Below, in pieces: positions 1 to 7,660 of a stretch of DNA of 64,000 nucleotides. The notes under the pieces were generated by a model. It had not been told where the DNA came from. It saw nothing but the letters and a program-made list of their open reading frames with translations, and searched no databases. Every line of letters starts with the position of its first letter. Positions within the stretch are counted from its first letter, which is position 1. This DNA is from CAVUWL01 sp963787415 (GTDB lineage Bacteria; Actinomycetota; Thermoleophilia; Solirubrobacterales; 70-9). A program made the position numbers and the translations under genes. The stretch spans positions 124,001-188,000 of the forward strand of contig CAWBCO010000006.1 of assembly GCA_963787415.1 (NCBI GenBank), read 5' to 3'.

Positions 1-1
1 C

Positions 2-1267
2 CTTGAGCGACAGGCGCTGACCCGCATCCCAGAGCTGGTGCCAATCAGACACGGACGTATGTTGGTTTCTCCATTTACCTACTACCGCGGCGCTGCCCTC
101 CCGATGGCTTCCGATCTTGCTTCTACCGCGAATTCGGGCCTGACTGTGCAGCTCTGTGGTGACGCGCATCTATCGAATTTCGGAATCTTCGGATCCCCAG
201 AGCGCCACCTCTTCTTCGACGTCAACGATTTCGATGAGACCGCACCGGGACCATGGGAGTGGGACCTGAAAAGGTTGGCGGTGAGCCTCGAGGTCGCCGG
301 ACGTGAGAACGGGTACTCGGCAAAACAGCGGCGCCAAATCGTACGGCGAGCGGCTCGCTCTTACCGGGAGACAATGAGAGAGCTGGCCGATAAGTCAATG
401 CTCGAGGTGTGGTATGCCCACCTTGATGTGGATGAGCTGTTGCCTCGGTTCAGGTCGCTTGTCGATCCCAAGCGAACGCCGGGAGTATGGCACGCCATCT
501 CAAGGGCGAGAGCACACGACAGCCTGCAGGCATTCGACAAGCTCTGCAGCGCCGTGGGCGGTGAGCCGAGGATCATCGATGATCCTCCCCTGATCGTCGC
601 GATCGAAGAGTTCGTGGCCGGCGTCGACGCCGGTGTCCTTTCAGAGGCCCTACATAAGGTAATCCGGTCCTATCAGCACACGCTGGGGCCCAATCAGCGA
701 CACTTGCTGGAGGAGTACCGATTTGTCCATCTCGCGCGCAAGGTCGTGGGGGTTGGCAGCGTCGGGACCGACGCTTGGATCATGTTGCTCCTCGATGCGC
801 ACGACTCGCCGCTTTTGCTTCAGATCAAGGAGGCTGAAGCCTCAGTCCTCGAGGAGTTCACAGCAAAGAGCAAGTACTCTAATCATGGGCATCGAGTTGT
901 CGCCGGCCAGCGCTTGATGCAGGCGGCCAGCGACATCTTTCTCGGTTGGGAGCGTTTCACCTGGGAAGGTCGCGAGCGCGATTACTACATCCGCCAGCTC
1001 CGAGACTGGAAGGGAACCGCAGATATTGAAGGAATGACCCCGGCCGGCATGAGGCTCTGGGGCCGAATGTGCGCTTGGAATCTTGCCCGTGGTCATGCAC
1101 GATCGGGTGATGGCATCGCGATCGGCTCCTACCTCGGTACGTCCGACGTCTTCGATCGAGCAATTGATGATTTCTCCGTAGCCTATGCGGATCAAAACGA
1201 ACGCGACTACGCTTCGATGCAGGAGGCAGTCAGCAGTGGGAGGCTAGCCTCGGAAACCGGCATTTAG
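2..1267 (+). CDS. DUF2252 family protein, 5' end cut by the window edge
   Basis: The frame is open from base 2, so the gene begins outside the window; the GTG at 38 is probably internal because family-like residues (ELVPIRHGRM) start before it. Counting from that GTG, GDAHLSNFG lies at residues 41-49, DVNDFDET at 61-68 and WEWDLKRL at 73-80. These are the hallmark motifs of DUF2252 proteins, which resemble aminoglycoside-phosphotransferase-type kinases. The substrate is unknown and the protein is probably cytoplasmic. The reading frame is intact to the stop, which lies inside a strong hairpin. The neighbouring minus-strand gene is convergent, so nothing here ties it to an operon. Confidence 0.85.
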   Translation, partial: LERQALTRIPELVPIRHGRMLVSPFTYYRGAALPMASDLASTANSGLTVQLCGDAHLSNFGIFGSPERHLFFDVNDFDETAPGPWEWDLKRLAVSLEVAGRENGYSAKQRRQIVRRAARSYRETMRELADKSMLEVWYAHLDVDELLPRFRSLVDPKRTPGVWHAISRARAHDSLQAFDKLCSAVGGEPRIIDDPPLIVAIEEFVAGVDAGVLSEALHKVIRSYQHTLGPNQRHLLEEYRFVHLARKVVGVGSVGTDAWIMLLLDAHDSPLLLQIKEAEASVLEEFTAKSKYSNHGHRVVAGQRLMQAASDIFLGWERFTWEGRERDYYIRQLRDWKGTADIEGMTPAGMRLWGRMCAWNLARGHARSGDGIAIGSYLGTSDVFDRAIDDFSVAYADQNERDYASMQEAVSSGRLASETGI

Positions 1268-1285
1268 GCGGTTTCCGAGGCTAGC
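1243..1285. terminator. Perfect 17-bp hairpin over the DUF2252 stop codon
   Basis: Bases 1243-1259 are exactly complementary to 1269-1285, with a 9-base loop that contains most of the TAG stop. It sits between two convergent genes, the usual place for a bidirectional terminator. There is no long T-tract, so a purely intrinsic mechanism is uncertain. Confidence 0.6.
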
Positions 1286-1302
1286 GCTCAGACGTTCTTT
1301 CT

Positions 1303-1335
1303 GCCCGGCGCCTTTCACTCCGCACGACGCCGGGC
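1303..1335. terminator. Second hairpin in the convergent gap
   Basis: GCCCGGCG at 1303-1310 pairs with CGCCGGGC at 1328-1335 across a 17-base loop. It lies 27 bases past the 1362-2168 stop on the minus strand and could end that transcript. The stem is short and no T-run follows. Confidence 0.4.
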
Positions 1336-1361
1336 CGGATTATTCACGCTGCGCTTCCGGT

Positions 1362-2168
1362 CTAGCCCTTCGACACACAGCTATTTACGAGGAGGCCGCT
1401 GATTGTAGGTCCGCCGCGAAAGGCAGCTTCGACCTGATTATAGAATCGGGAATCTGGGCACTCTGCGTTCAGATAGGAGAGCTGTCGTCCCTTATAGCTC
1501 CATCGGCGATCGACGGTCAACTCAAAGGCGGTCAGCGAGCCACTGCCGCCGGCGACCACCGGGATCTTTGCCGAGATCGTAAAACCGTATTTGCCGCTGT
1601 CTTTGGAAAGCTTGGCAGCGACGATGATCGCGGTTGGCGCTGGCACACTGACATAGGTGTAGAAGAACATTTCCGGATACGCGGGACCGGCTCCGGTGCT
1701 CGGACCATTGAAGATCAGAAGAGGACCCTTCGTATTGAAGGCAGTCGATTCAGGGAATTCGACCTGGGCACTCACGGTACCCTTGCCTACCAAGGCGCCG
1801 CCACAAGCCTTCATGGCCTGGGAGGGCGAGGAGGCCTCGATCCTCCCCGCCGTGCAGCTTGGTAAGCCGGTGGATTCGACCATGAAATGCTTATCAACCT
1901 GCAAGTTGAGGGTCTGCGCCGGCGGTATGTGGCTGCCATCGACAGTTTCGACCGAGCCGCTAGCGTGCAGGCTGATCGGGGTCATCTTTTGCTTCGAGAG
2001 CTCCTTTGGGCTCATCGAGACACCGGCATGCAACACCAGGTTTCCGGCGTGGATCGTGGTCTCCTGACCGGCGGCAAGGACCCCGCCCGCCAAGACCGCG
2101 CTCAAGACAGCGGTCGCTGTAAGGGCAATGACTATCTTCGATCGTCTGCGAACTCGCTTTATCTTCAC
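1362..2168 (-). CDS. Secreted protein of unknown function, last gene of the sigma operon
   Basis: The protein has 268 residues and a clear Sec signal: basic MKIKRVRRRSK, a hydrophobic stretch, then AAG near residue 33. The rest is soluble, beta-rich in character, with four cysteines that could form disulfides outside the cell. I do not recognise a named domain. The start overlaps the stop of the upstream membrane-protein gene by four bases (2165-2168), so the two are translationally coupled and in one operon with the ECF sigma factor. It is probably an exported product under control of that sigma factor; this is inferred from position only. Confidence 0.7.
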   Translation of the reverse strand: MKIKRVRRRSKIVIALTATAVLSAVLAGGVLAAGQETTIHAGNLVLHAGVSMSPKELSKQKMTPISLHASGSVETVDGSHIPPAQTLNLQVDKHFMVESTGLPSCTAGRIEASSPSQAMKACGGALVGKGTVSAQVEFPESTAFNTKGPLLIFNGPSTGAGPAYPEMFFYTYVSVPAPTAIIVAAKLSKDSGKYGFTISAKIPVVAGGSGSLTAFELTVDRRWSYKGRQLSYLNAECPDSRFYNQVEAAFRGGPTISGLLVNSCVSKG

Positions 2169-2596
2169 TGTTCTCCAATCGTCGGTGAGTTAAGAAGAGC
2201 TTTGTGAGCTAGGTGGATGCGGCCCGGTGTCGGGTGAGCCAGCTCGTGAGATTCGGGTGCCGAGTCGGGCTGCCCTACGGTGTCCTCCCCGCTGGACCGC
2301 GTCGCAGGCGGCCTCGATCGAGTGATCGGGAGGGGGTTGGCCGAAAGGGCGCACCGGTCGTTGGTGCAGCTACGTTGAAAGCCCCCGGCGGAGATTGTCT
2401 CGATCAATCCGATTGTCCAACACATCGGACAGCCGCGCAGTACGAAAAGGCCAGGAACTGAAAGCAGGAGTGCGGCCGGCCCGACGCTCGCAGTCAGAGC
2501 GAAGGACGAGCCGATCAGACCGAAGCCGAGAGCGCCACGAATGAGGTGGCGTGGGACGGAAGCACTGGCGAAGACACTTTGGCCTTCATGCCCCAT
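2165..2596 (-). CDS. Small membrane protein next to ECF sigma factor
   Basis: 143 residues. Residues about 20-68 form two hydrophobic segments followed by RGCPMCWTIGLIETI (two cysteines in a CPMC pair), and the C-terminal half is polar and probably disordered. Its start overlaps the end of the sigma-factor gene by 11 bases and its stop overlaps the next start, so it is the middle gene of a tight operon. A membrane protein following an ECF sigma gene is often an anti-sigma factor, but no zinc-binding anti-sigma HxxxCxxC motif is present; the CPMC pair could instead be redox- or metal-responsive. Function unassigned. Confidence 0.6.
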   Translation of the reverse strand: MGHEGQSVFASASVPRHLIRGALGFGLIGSSFALTASVGPAALLLSVPGLFVLRGCPMCWTIGLIETISAGGFQRSCTNDRCALSANPLPITRSRPPATRSSGEDTVGQPDSAPESHELAHPTPGRIHLAHKALLNSPTIGEQ

Positions 2597-3152
2597 CAGA
2601 GCCTCCGTCGCTGGTGGAGCGCTCCGGCGTTTTCAGCTGCGCACGGACTGCAACGCGTCCGCGATGCAGATGTGACTTCATTGCGGCACGGCTGAGGCCC
2701 ATCGCCTGAGCCGTCGCTGCCCCCGATAAGCCCTGAATGTCGCGAAGGACGAGGGCCGCCCGCTCCGTCGGGGCCAGGCCGGCAATGCAGTCGACTATCC
2801 GCTCGATCTCAAAGCGGGCAAGTGCCTCCTCTTCGGCTGAAGGCCCGACGGAGGGGGAGCTCGACCTGTGCAGCGCGAGCCTTGATCTGCGGATGCACTC
2901 GTTGCGCACGATTTGAAACATCCACCCCGCCAGCGCTGCGGTGGCGCGCAGCGTCCCGATCTTTCGGAACAAAACGATCAAGGCCTCCTGCATCGCGTCC
3001 TCAGCATCCTCGGGCGTCGAGCAGAGAGTGTGCGCAAAGCGTCGAACATGGGCATGGGAACCGGAGACGAGCGCGGCGAGGGCGCGGGGATCGCCCTCCT
3101 GAGCGGCGATGACGACCTGCTCGGTAGGCCAAGAGCGAGCGGGAGGTTTCAC
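2586..3152 (-). CDS. ECF-type RNA polymerase sigma factor
   Basis: 188 residues, normal for the ECF group. Region 2 spans about residues 15-90, with the acidic DAEDAMQEALIVLF helix and the FQIVRNECIRRSR DNA-binding helix. Region 4 spans about 118-172, with LAPTERAALVLRDIQGLS and a helix-turn-helix ending SRAAMKSHLHRGR. Region 3 is absent, as expected. The GTG start at 3152 overlaps the TGA of a 37-codon ORF just upstream. The downstream membrane and secreted proteins overlap one another and are likely part of its regulon. The target promoter and signal are unknown. Confidence 0.9.
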   Translation of the reverse strand: MKPPARSWPTEQVVIAAQEGDPRALAALVSGSHAHVRRFAHTLCSTPEDAEDAMQEALIVLFRKIGTLRATAALAGWMFQIVRNECIRRSRLALHRSSSPSVGPSAEEEALARFEIERIVDCIAGLAPTERAALVLRDIQGLSGAATAQAMGLSRAAMKSHLHRGRVAVRAQLKTPERSTSDGGSDGA

Positions 3153-3262
3153 GCTGTCGGCCCGCGCACCTGCAGAAAGGCCCCAGCGGCGTCGGCGCGA
3201 TTGGATCGCGTTCCACCCGCCAAAGCTGGACCGGGGTTCGGGCGAAGACGGGGATCAGCCAT
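3149..3262 (-). CDS. 37-codon leader ORF coupled to the sigma factor
   Basis: An ATG at 3262 opens a 37-residue frame (MADPRLRPNP...) whose TGA overlaps the sigma factor GTG (GTGA at 3152-3149). Its start overlaps the end of the 28-codon ORF upstream by eight bases. The peptide is Pro/Ala/Arg rich with no domain. The two back-to-back overlaps suggest translation passing into the sigma gene. A product with its own function is not shown. Confidence 0.35.
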   Translation of the reverse strand: MADPRLRPNPGPALAGGTRSNRADAAGAFLQVRGPTA

Positions 3263-3341
3263 GAGAGCGGACCCTCCTGAGGATCAAAAAGCAGGCACAG
3301 ACAACGAGCGCAGCTGCGATCAGATAGATGATTATGGCCAT
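3255..3341 (-). CDS. 28-residue single-pass membrane peptide
   Basis: MAIIIYLIAAALVVCACF, then LILRRVRSHG: one hydrophobic helix with a positive C-terminal end, the pattern of a small inner-membrane peptide. A GGGAG ribosome-binding site lies about 12 bases before the ATG. The stop overlaps the next tiny ORF, which in turn overlaps the sigma gene. It may sense or tether, or be a leader peptide for the operon. It is too short for a homology call; support is the frame, the ribosome site and the coupling. Confidence 0.45.
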   Translation of the reverse strand: MAIIIYLIAAALVVCACFLILRRVRSHG

Positions 3342-3529
3342 TGTCAGAGCGTCTCCCTTTGAGGTCGATCAGTTGTGGACCTGTAGATAAGAGGGCCGTC
3401 GCAAGAAAAGGATTCTTTTTTTCCCTGTGCTCGAAGGCGGCTCTGTGCAGCAGCCCACCGTCCCCTCTCTGCCAATGTCACGTGAGACACCCATGACCCC
3501 GCAATTAGAGGGCGAGATCGGAGCACGTG

Positions 3530-4015
3530 ATGTCGTTTATGCAGAAGGGCGGTGCCGGTGACCCCGAAGTGGAGCGAGCCGTAGGCGAGCGCAGCGTAGG
3601 GGTCACCGGACGCGCCGCGCCGGAGGGGGTACCCGACCCCGAGCTGGTGCTGCGACCGAGGCGGCGGCGGTTCAGCGCTGCCTACAAACTGAGGATCCTG
3701 CGCGAGGCCGATGCCTGCACCAAACCGGGTGAGACCGGCGCGCTGCTGCGCCGCGAGGGCCTTTACTCCTCCCACCTGTCGAGCTGGCGAAAGCAGCGCG
3801 AGGAGGGTGCGCTCAGTGCGCTCACCCGCAAGCGCGGGCCCAGGCCGGCCGATCCGCTTGAGGCCGAGAACGCCGAGCTGTGGCGCCGCGCTGAGCGCGC
3901 CGAGGCTGAGCTGGTCAAGGCGCGCAAGGTGATCGAGGTCCAGGGAAACGTCTCAGCGCTCTTGGGCGATCTGCTCAAGCCGGAGAGCGCGGAAGGGGAG
4001 AGCACCGAGCGATGA
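3530..4015 (+). CDS. IS3-family transposase OrfA (helix-turn-helix)
   Basis: The first half holds an IS3 OrfA helix-turn-helix: RRRRFSAAYKLRILREAD, GLYSSHLSSWRKQ. A C-terminal leucine-zipper-like coiled coil follows (LEAENAELWRRAERAEAEL). ATG 3530 is preceded by GGAG at 3520-3523; a GTG at 3527 is an alternative. The stop overlaps the OrfB start by four bases (ATGA, 4012-4015), so OrfB is probably made by translational coupling rather than by the -1 frameshift used in many IS3 elements. Confidence 0.85.
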   Translation: MSFMQKGGAGDPEVERAVGERSVGVTGRAAPEGVPDPELVLRPRRRRFSAAYKLRILREADACTKPGETGALLRREGLYSSHLSSWRKQREEGALSALTRKRGPRPADPLEAENAELWRRAERAEAELVKARKVIEVQGNVSALLGDLLKPESAEGESTER

Positions 4016-5016
4016 TCGAGCAGACGGTCGAGGAGCTCACCCCGCTGATCGGGACCCGCCCCGCCTGTCGGGCGCTGGGGGCAGCTGCGGCGACGATCTA
4101 CCGGCGCCGGCGCCCGCCCGAGCCCAAGCCGCGCCGACCGCGCCCGGCGCCGGCCCGCTCGCTCGAGGATGCCGAGCGCAAGGCGGTGCTCGAGGTGTTG
4201 CGCTCGGAGCGCTTCCTCGACGCCTCCCCAGCACAGGTCTGGGCGACGCTGCTCGATGAGGGGCGCTACCTCGCCTCCGAGCGGACGATGTACCGGCTGC
4301 TGGAGGCCGGCGGCGAGGTGTGCGAGCGCCGCGATCAGCTCACCCACCCCGTCTATGCCAAACCGGAGCTGCTCGCAGAGCGCCCCAACCAGGTCTGGAG
4401 CTGGGATATCAGCAAGCTCAAGGGCCCGGCGAAGTGGACCTACCACTACCTCTACGTGATTCTCGACGTCTTCAGTCGCTACGCGGTCGGCTGGACCGTT
4501 CAGCACCGCGAGTCAGCGGCCCTGGCGGAGGCGCTGATCTCCCAGGCGGCCGAGCAGCAGCAAATCGCCCGCGGACAGCTCACCGTGCATGCCGATCGCG
4601 GCAGCTCGATGACCTCCAAGCCAGTCGCGATGCTGCTCGCCGACCTCGGCGTGACCAAGACGCACAGCCGGCCCTACACCTCGACCGACAATCCCTACTC
4701 CGAGGCGCAGTTCAAGACGCTCAAGTACAGGCCCGGGTTCCCGGCTCGGTTCAACTCGATCGAGCAGGCGCGGGCGTTTTGCCGCACCTTCTTTGACTGG
4801 TACAACAATCAGCACCGCCATTCCGGGATCGGCCTGATGACTCCGGCGACCGTCCACCACGGCCGCGCCGAGGAAGCCAACGCCGCCCGCCAGCAGGTGC
4901 TCGACGCCGCCTACGCTGCGATGCCCGAGCGCTTCGTCAGAGGCGCGCCGAAGCCGCCCACGCTGCCGACGGCAGCGTGGATCAACAAACCCGACACCGA
5001 GGGGGTTGCTCACTAA
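4012..5016 (+). CDS. IS3-family transposase OrfB (DDE integrase core)
   Basis: 334 residues. The RNase-H-like catalytic core shows the DD(35)E signature: D132 in WSWDIS, D195 in HADRG and E231 in YSEAQFK, with exactly 35 residues between the second Asp and the Glu. The C-terminal FFDWYNNQHRHSGIG motif is also typical. The gene is full length with all catalytic residues, so it may be active. It is coupled to orfA by a four-base overlap. Confidence 0.93.
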   Translation: MIEQTVEELTPLIGTRPACRALGAAAATIYRRRRPPEPKPRRPRPAPARSLEDAERKAVLEVLRSERFLDASPAQVWATLLDEGRYLASERTMYRLLEAGGEVCERRDQLTHPVYAKPELLAERPNQVWSWDISKLKGPAKWTYHYLYVILDVFSRYAVGWTVQHRESAALAEALISQAAEQQQIARGQLTVHADRGSSMTSKPVAMLLADLGVTKTHSRPYTSTDNPYSEAQFKTLKYRPGFPARFNSIEQARAFCRTFFDWYNNQHRHSGIGLMTPATVHHGRAEEANAARQQVLDAAYAAMPERFVRGAPKPPTLPTAAWINKPDTEGVAH

Positions 5017-5049
5017 ATTCGAACACCGAGTGTCTCATTCGTGTTGACA

Positions 5050-5834
5050 GGCTCCGGTCTGCTCCAATCGCCTGCTTTGAGAAGCTCGATCGAGACCCGA
5101 TGATCCGGATTCATTTCTTTCTCGATCAACCTCTTCGCCCGTGTTGGCGAGAGCTATTGCCACCGTTAGCCGGTCACCGCAGGCCGGAGTCCCTGCCTCC
5201 TCCTTCGGCTGCCCGGTGCTCGCAGCCTCCAAGCGAAACCCCTTCGCGGAAAGGTAATTCGTCCTCAACAGCCACATCGGAGCTTCCTCATCGTCATCCG
5301 CTGCTGTATCGCTTGTTTAGGTCACTTAGCGTGTTACTGTACTAGCGAATGACACAGCAAGCAATGGCCGGCGTCTGGGCGGATGATTCTAGGGCCGGAG
5401 AACCGCCTAAGACGATCCTTGCCTCGGGCTGCTCACCAGCGCCACCGCTCCCTGTCGGCTACGGAAAGGCCGCAGCGAGGAACACATGGCCGACCGCGCG
5501 ACCCCCAGCCGCTGCCCGCGCGATCGCCGTCGGTTCCCATCCATGCCAGCGAAGCGCGAGCTTTTCCCGGCCCGGCGGGAAACCACGATGAGCAGGGCAC
5601 GAACTTGCTTGATGAAGGGAGTTGGCCGAGCGTGGCCGAGCAGAGGGCGATTAAGTCGCGCCAGGATCTCCACCCCAAAACCGCACCCTTGGCGAGGGAT
5701 TTCGCGACCTTGGCCCGCGATCTGGCGCATGGTCGTATGTGCGCGCCAAAGGGGAGGCGGCGCAGCCACGCTTGGGCTTTCGTCGCGCGGCGCTCACCTG
5801 CTGACGCCAAAGGATCTCTGGGGGGGCGTTTGCG
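5050..5834. other. Intergenic stretch without a supported gene
   Basis: About 785 bases lie between the IS3 element and the MlaE-like gene. Long frames exist on both strands but are Arg/Pro/Ser-rich, mutually overlapping and match nothing I recognise; they look like GC-driven open frames. No RNA gene or strong hairpin was seen. Confidence 0.5.
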
Positions 5835-6683
5835 ATGCCGCGTGAGGCCGCTCCAAGCCGTGGTGCTCACTGGGCGGGCAGCTCGTCCCCATTGTCGCGT
5901 GTAGCGCGACCCCTCACATCTGTGTTCAGCCAAGTGGGAGACGTGATCATCCTCACCGCACGGACGATCGCCTCCGCGGTGCGCCCGCCCTATCCCTACG
6001 GCGAGGAGTTCATCGGCCAGTTCCTCTTCGCTTTGCAGCTTTGCTGGTTTCCGCTGCTGATCTCCACGGTGGCGATTAACCTCGGGGCCCCCGGCCTGCA
6101 GGCCGCGAACTTCCTCTCCCTGCTAGGCGCCCTGGACCGCCTCGGCGGCTTCTTCGTCTTGGCAGCAATCCGAGAAATCGGGCCATTCGTGACCGCGGTG
6201 GTCGTCGCCGGGGTCGCCGGCACCGCGATCACCGCCGACCTCGGCGCCCGCAAGATCCGCGAGGAGCTCGACGCGCTGCAGGTGCTGGGCGTCGACCCGA
6301 TCAAGAACCTCGTCGTGCCCCGTTTCTTGGCCCTGGTTGCGATCACCGGCCTACTGGACATTTTCGCCCTGGTCTTTGGCCTAAGCGGCGGCATCCTCAC
6401 CGAGCTCCTCTACCACCAGCCCTTGGGCGGCTTCTTCGCCACCCTCTTTTCCAACGCCTCGGTCACCGACCTCGCCGGCTCGGTGCTCAAGTGCACGATG
6501 TTTGGCGCGATCATCGCCGTCGTCAGCTGCTACAAGGGAATGACCGCCTCGGGAGGAGCGGCCGGTGTCGGCCGCGCGGTCAACGAGGCGGTTGTGATCT
6601 CCTTCCTCGGAGTCTTTGCCTTCAACTACGTCTTCACCCAAACGATGCTCGCCACCAATCCGGAATTGCAGACGGTTCGATAG
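5835..6683 (+). CDS. MlaE/YrbE-type ABC transporter permease, orphan
   Basis: 282 residues with about five to six membrane segments. The core EIGPFVTAVVVAGVAGTAITADLG, then REELDALQVLGVDPI, is the conserved cytoplasmic signature of MlaE permeases, which move phospholipids or sterols with Mce substrate-binding proteins and an MlaF ATPase. Length is full for the family. The start is uncertain because the first 35 residues are weakly conserved in character; a later start near residue 30 is possible. No second YrbE, no mce gene and no ATPase lie beside it, which is unusual since these genes normally form operons. It may work with partners elsewhere or be a remnant. Confidence 0.88.
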   Translation: MPREAAPSRGAHWAGSSSPLSRVARPLTSVFSQVGDVIILTARTIASAVRPPYPYGEEFIGQFLFALQLCWFPLLISTVAINLGAPGLQAANFLSLLGALDRLGGFFVLAAIREIGPFVTAVVVAGVAGTAITADLGARKIREELDALQVLGVDPIKNLVVPRFLALVAITGLLDIFALVFGLSGGILTELLYHQPLGGFFATLFSNASVTDLAGSVLKCTMFGAIIAVVSCYKGMTASGGAAGVGRAVNEAVVISFLGVFAFNYVFTQTMLATNPELQTVR

Positions 6684-7177
6684 ACCCCTGGCTCGCTGCC
6701 CCACAGGGCTGGTTTGACTCTCGGAGGGGTCCTGATCAGCAGGCTCTGGTAGCGGCTTTGCGTAGCGAAGCGCCAGCGGACGAGTCGAGAGGCGAGGCGG
6801 CGAGCAGACCTTCTATCCCGCCGCAACCGGTGAGGCGAGCCTGCACTTGAGCTCTGCCGAAACGGCTGTTCGGCGATCTGGCCACCGTTTCGGCGCAGCA
6901 ATCTGGCTACCTTCGTGGTCAGAGAAACCTGGGGTCCTCACTACACCCGAGTCTGCTCTCCTCCCCGACGGTGGCCAGCGGCTGGCTTTCTCCTCGAGCG
7001 GGCAAGCGGAAAGTTGCGCCGAAAGGGTGCACGGCGGCGAGCCGCTCCATTTCGTCGTCCTCGCGGCCAATACTCCTCGCCCCATCTGAAGCTGTGATAA
7101 TCGCAGCGATCCCTGGCCGGTTGACCGCACCCTTCGTATGGACTCGATATTCGCCGAGGCGCTCGACTACACCGCGC
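6684..7177. other. Intergenic stretch with one inverted repeat
   Basis: About 490 bases contain no convincing gene on either strand. The only structure noted is the inverted repeat at 6856-6894. Confidence 0.5.
6856..6894. repeat. 10-bp inverted repeat
   Basis: GCCGAAACGG at 6856-6865 and its exact complement CCGTTTCGGC at 6885-6894 enclose 19 bases. It is about 170 bases after the permease stop, so it could be a terminator or a protein-binding site. There is no T-tract. Confidence 0.4.
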
Positions 7178-7591
7178 TTAGTCTGGCGGGTCCCTAGCTT
7201 CAAGCGTTTTCTTGACGGTCATCACGCCTTGCTGCATGAGCCCGTCGGTGAGAGTTATGAGTTCAGCCTCGTTTGGCAGGAAATCGGCCAACCAAACGAA
7301 CCGTGTCCCGCCCTCTGTTGTGGAAAAAACCTGGGCTGATCCGTTGTGGTGAGAATAGGGCCCATCGGTTACCGACCAGACCAGCCGGCGAGTGTCCTCG
7401 TCGAGATCTACAAGCAGCTCGCGAACGACTGACCCATTAAAAAAAGTGATGATTCGATCCTCACCGTCAAGTCGAGCGTCGACGACAAAGCCGGGAACAA
7501 GCCGTTCGTGGATCGCGCCCCAATCGCGAAGCGCGGCCCAGGCATCCTCCACCGATGCGTCAATCAAAATCTCCTTACGAATTGAGGCCAT
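7178..7591 (-). CDS. SRPBCC-fold (polyketide cyclase-like) protein
   Basis: About 137 residues from the ATG at 7591; a longer start at 7633 is open but adds an unlike N-terminus. The pattern IRKEILIDASVEDAWAALRDW at the front, a central beta sheet and a long C-terminal helix (LMQQGVMTVKKTLEA) fit the START/SRPBCC lipid- or ligand-binding fold. The ligand is unknown. It lies head to head with an AraC regulator, with fewer than 75 bases between them, so the regulator probably controls it. Confidence 0.75.
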   Translation of the reverse strand: MASIRKEILIDASVEDAWAALRDWGAIHERLVPGFVVDARLDGEDRIITFFNGSVVRELLVDLDEDTRRLVWSVTDGPYSHHNGSAQVFSTTEGGTRFVWLADFLPNEAELITLTDGLMQQGVMTVKKTLEARDPPD

Positions 7592-7660
7592 GCAAGGCAG
7601 TCTGTGGGGAGCAGACCCCGCCGTCTTGGACATTTGTGCTCATATGGGACCATCGTATAG

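Larger units (their letters stand above)
3470..5049 (+). mobile_element. IS3-family insertion sequence
   Basis: The element carries orfA and orfB. Its right end is taken at 5049 and its left end near 3470: read inward, the ends share TGYCAA and, about 13 bases in, TGAGACAC (3483-3490 on the left; reverse complement near 5029-5036 on the right). No clear target duplication is seen, so the boundaries are estimates. It lies directly upstream of the sigma-factor operon and may have changed that operon's promoter region. Confidence 0.7.

Noticed and set aside
3255..3341. KdpF-like subunit
   Set aside because: It is similar in size only; no kdpA, kdpB or kdpC gene is near, and it is coupled to a sigma factor.
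5383..5933. Long frames on both strands before the MlaE gene
   Set aside because: Arg/Pro/Ser-rich, overlapping one another, and no recognisable motifs.
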